64,000 nucleotides of DNA from Clostridia bacterium (GTDB taxonomy: Bacteria > Bacillota > Clostridia > Oscillospirales > CAG-272), in NCBI GenBank assembly GCA_017466445.1, contig JAFTUC010000018.1, positions 1 through 64,000 on the forward strand, given 5' to 3'. How positions within the stretch are numbered: the first letter of the stretch is position 1; each line of letters starts with the position of its first letter. The position numbers and the translations under genes are program-made. Below are positions 62,172-64,000 of this stretch, in pieces. The notes beneath the pieces were generated by a model. It searched no databases, was not told where the DNA came from, and saw only the letters and a program-made list of their open reading frames with translations.

Positions 62172-62228
62172 GTTGTCCTTATCGTAACACACCAAACGAG
62201 TGTGATATAATAGGGACAACAGTTTTTT
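62172..62228. terminator. GTTGTCC hairpin at boundary 6
   Basis: Arms GTTGTCCTTAT / ATAGGGACAAC (G-T tolerated) with inner ACAC / GTGT, then CAGTTTTTTG. The loop-side sequence is almost identical to boundary 2. Confidence 0.85.
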
Positions 62229-62260
62229 GCGATTTTTTATGTAAATTTTATTGAAAATGT

Positions 62261-62302
62261 GTTGTATCTTATATAACGCTCTCCCATTCCGTAAACTATA
62301 CC
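62261..62302. repeat. Left-end site of cassette H, divergent copy
   Basis: GTTGTATCTTATATAAC, then CTCCCATTCCGTAAACTATACC: both blocks recognisable but degraded. Confidence 0.5.
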
Positions 62303-62307
62303 ATAAC

Positions 62308-63141
62308 TTATACATATTGCTCATGTAAAATCGTTTCAACATGCGTCCTTCGGTATTCGGTAGGAGAAAGACCTGTTTTGTTTTTAAAAAGTCTCGAAAA
62401 ATATAATGGATCGCTATATCCGACAGAATTGGATATTTCCATAATATTTGCCGTGCATTCCCGTAATAATTTTTTTGCCGATTCTATCCTTTTCTCGATT
62501 AAATATTCTTTTGGAGAGATTTGATATCGATCCGAAAATTGTCTGGTCAAATATTCGGGGGAAAGATACAGCGTTTGCGCGATGTTCTGCATCGTTATCT
62601 TCCTTTCAAAATTATAGTCAATGATCCTTTTTGCGCTTTCCGCTATATCGACGTTCAATTTATGCCTTGCGTCTTCCAACAAAAGAGAGAAAAACCGATA
62701 TATCAGCGCTATTTGGCAACACCGCGCATATTCACTCTTCTCTCCTATCTGTTGATATAAATCGTCAAGCAACCGTTCCATTTCGTAATATTCTCCTACC
62801 TTAATGATTGGATTGGCACCGTCAATAGAAAGAAGCTCCATATATCTTTGTACGGTTTGTCCATACAGACCAACCCATTGGATGCTCCAAGGCGTTTGTG
62901 CGATGTAGTGAATCTTCTCTCCGGGACACATAACGAGAAGGTCGTGAGCCTTCAGATGAATTGTCCCACTTTTGTGAAAAAAATCAGCTTCCCCCTCGTT
63001 TACGAGGACGAAGAGAAAATAATTTCGTATTTCCGGACCGTAGCTATGATTTTCGGTCCTTATTCTTTTACCGCAATCATACATCCCGATATCGTTATTC
63101 TCGTACAGGTCGCTCTCCAACCGAAATAAAGTTTTATCCAT
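62308..63141 (-). CDS. AraC-family transcriptional regulator (cassette H)
   Basis: About 277 residues from ATG 63141 (five bases after AAGGGGGG; a second ATG is three bases further upstream). N-terminal cupin with FHKSGTIHLKAHDLLVMCPG; C-terminal AraC HTH (IAQTLYLSPEYLTRQFSDRY; VGYSDPLYFSRLFKNKTGLS). A TATAAT with an extended TG lies upstream on the minus strand (63168-63173). Divergent from the partial transporter gene. Confidence 0.9.
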   Translation of the reverse strand: MDKTLFRLESDLYENNDIGMYDCGKRIRTENHSYGPEIRNYFLFVLVNEGEADFFHKSGTIHLKAHDLLVMCPGEKIHYIAQTPWSIQWVGLYGQTVQRYMELLSIDGANPIIKVGEYYEMERLLDDLYQQIGEKSEYARCCQIALIYRFFSLLLEDARHKLNVDIAESAKRIIDYNFERKITMQNIAQTLYLSPEYLTRQFSDRYQISPKEYLIEKRIESAKKLLRECTANIMEISNSVGYSDPLYFSRLFKNKTGLSPTEYRRTHVETILHEQYV

Positions 63142-63217
63142 CATATCCCCCCTTACATACAACATAAATTATATCATAAGATATCAAAAAAGTCCATATT
63201 GTTTGTAAATTAATCTA

Positions 63218-63246
63218 TTGGAAAATAACCGATTGCGTGATATAAT
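63218..63246 (+). promoter_or_regulatory. Promoter of the cassette H transporter
   Basis: TTGGAA, 17 bases, TATAAT with an extended TG, about 20 bases before the ATG. Confidence 0.6.
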
Positions 63247-63265
63247 TCTTCCAAAGGAGTGGAAC

Positions 63266-64000
63266 ATGGATTTTTTGATCGTTTTTATACTTTGTTCTCT
63301 TGCTACCGCAAAAGTATCGTTACAAAGTCGTTTTAGTAAAAAGCATTTAATTACAAGCTCAGACGCTTCGTTTTTTAACGCAACCGTTTTTTTGACCGCC
63401 GCGCTTTTGTTCTCTCCCAATATACCGGATACATCTTTTCAAACGTGGCTGTTTTCCATAATTTTTGCTTTGTTTACCGTGTTGTTTCAGCTATCGTATA
63501 CCAAAGCGCTTTCCATAGGCAACGTATCCTTAACTGTGATGATCGTAAATTTGAGCATGCTGTTTCCCGTAGCCATATCTGCTGTAATCTATCGAGAGTC
63601 CTTATCTTTTATACGCCTGATCGGAATCCTTTTGACGGTAGCATCGTTCGTTCTGTGCATTGAATTAAAATCAAAGACTTCTATATCGTGGAAATGGTTT
63701 TTGCTTTCCACCTTTGCCATGCTCTCCAACGCCGGAATTTCCATAACGCAAAAGGTATTTGGAAGCAGTTCTTTTGCTATCGAAAAGGAATCCTTTGTTG
63801 CCTGTTCTTATTTGCTCGCGTTTCTTATCGCAATACTCGTTTGCGGTGTCGGCATCCTAAAAAAAGAGCCCACAACCGTTTCCAAAAAAATCCCGTGTTA
63901 TTTATTTGCTACATCGATAGGAATCATTCTTGCTATTTTTCAATGGCTGAATACTTATGCGATCGCAACGATTGACGGAACGTTCTTGTTCCCTATGTAC
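63266..64000 (+). CDS. EamA/DMT-superfamily transporter, partial (cassette H)
   Basis: An open frame from ATG 63266 (AAAGGAGTGG upstream) runs to the end of the window, 245 codons without a stop. It has repeated hydrophobic segments typical of EamA proteins: N-terminal MDFLIVFILCSLATAKVSLQ, then KALSIGNVSLTVMIVNLSML, and near the edge ATIDGTFLFPMY, which parallels the ALDGVIFFPSF and [11 protein letters not shown] regions of the cassette D and G carriers. The C-terminus is cut by the window. It is the third such transporter in the array. Confidence 0.85.
   Translation, partial: MDFLIVFILCSLATAKVSLQSRFSKKHLITSSDASFFNATVFLTAALLFSPNIPDTSFQTWLFSIIFALFTVLFQLSYTKALSIGNVSLTVMIVNLSMLFPVAISAVIYRESLSFIRLIGILLTVASFVLCIELKSKTSISWKWFLLSTFAMLSNAGISITQKVFGSSSFAIEKESFVACSYLLAFLIAILVCGVGILKKEPTTVSKKIPCYLFATSIGIILAIFQWLNTYAIATIDGTFLFPMY

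Larger units (their letters stand above)
37715..64000. mobile_element. Putative cassette array integrated at the spoIVB 3' end (cassettes A-H)
   Basis: Eight gene cassettes separated by copies of the last 47-50 codons of spoIVB and by GTTGTCC-type hairpins and sites. Approximate extents: A 37715-41946, B 41947-48802, C 48803-51702, D 51703-55583, E 55584-57046, F 57047-59075, G 59076-62151, H 62152 to beyond the window. Base composition varies between cassettes (A and B visibly AT-richer than C, D and G), which points to separate origins. Most begin with a leftward AraC-type regulator and carry rightward metabolic cargo. No integrase, transposase, conjugation or phage gene is present. The array reading is based on the repeats; mobility itself is inferred. 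Confidence 0.65.

Noticed and set aside
62195..62220. The GTGTGATATAATAGGGACAA arm as a promoter
   Set aside because: It contains an extended -10 (TGaTATAAT), but no -35 is found at a usable distance in any copy; the pairing and position are better explained as a hairpin or site.
37715..64000. CRISPR-like reading of the recurring boundary units
   Set aside because: The repeats are 150-170 bases, divergent, coding-derived and spaced by kilobases of genes; there are no short spacers or cas genes.

Overview
The window comes from a spore-forming, low-to-moderate-GC Clostridia chromosome, probably an uncultured gut member of the Oscillospirales or a related order. That placement is inferred from gene content: sigK, spoIVB, a SPOCS/LysM spore-coat protein, the ylmE-sepF-yggT-ylmH-divIVA cluster, TTG/GTG starts behind strong Shine-Dalgarno sequences, and many TTGACA-17-TATAAT promoters.

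Region 1 (about 1-37.7 kb) is a compact housekeeping block. It holds a shikimate operon with two gene fusions (aroB, aroC-chorismate mutase, aroE-aroK, aroQ); a leftward GH42 beta-galactosidase/GNAT/alpha-beta hydrolase operon; a trigger-factor-like lipoprotein; tRNA-Leu(UAA); a MATE exporter; an M23 lipoprotein; tadA; dapB and dapA; queA and miaA; the division cluster followed by ileS, lspA, rluD and tatD; a divergent GyrB-like topoisomerase subunit; tgt; a leftward SDR/SpoU/Ppx group; sigK; the SPOCS/LysM protein; and an intact spoIVB.

Region 2 (37.7-64 kb, running off the right edge) is the remarkable part. The 3' end of spoIVB, starting exactly at the catalytic-serine codon, recurs in the intergenic spaces at about 41.8, 48.7, 51.6 (truncated), 55.4, 56.9 and 62.0 kb. 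The copies are divergent but, where complete, keep an open reading frame to a stop codon. Most are preceded by a conserved motif (GTTGTCCCTACTTGACC...CTCGTG or a variant) and followed by a hairpin with covarying GTTGTCC arms and then a further GTTGTCCCTATTATAACACA site. These units cut the region into eight cassettes (A-H). Most cassettes have the same plan: a leftward AraC-family regulator at the left end, divergent promoters, and rightward cargo ending at the next spoIVB fragment.

Cargo by cassette: A, glycyl radical enzyme and activase; B, a type I dehydroquinase-like enzyme with several oxidoreductases, a disrupted EamA transporter and an amidohydrolase remnant; C, a GH28-like enzyme; D, an EamA transporter and a six-hairpin glycosidase-like protein; E, a small lipoprotein and a hypothetical protein; F, an ECF-like sigma factor with a long extension; G, a GH5 enzyme and an EamA transporter; H, an EamA transporter cut by the window end. 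No recombinase lies in the window.

The simplest reading is serial, site-specific accretion of small metabolic gene cassettes at the 3' end of spoIVB. Each insertion would bring a replacement 3' end and displace the previous one downstream, so that spoIVB stays intact. It resembles an integron or SCC-type array in a sporulation gene, presumably served by a recombinase encoded elsewhere. The repeat structure is seen directly; the mechanism is inference.
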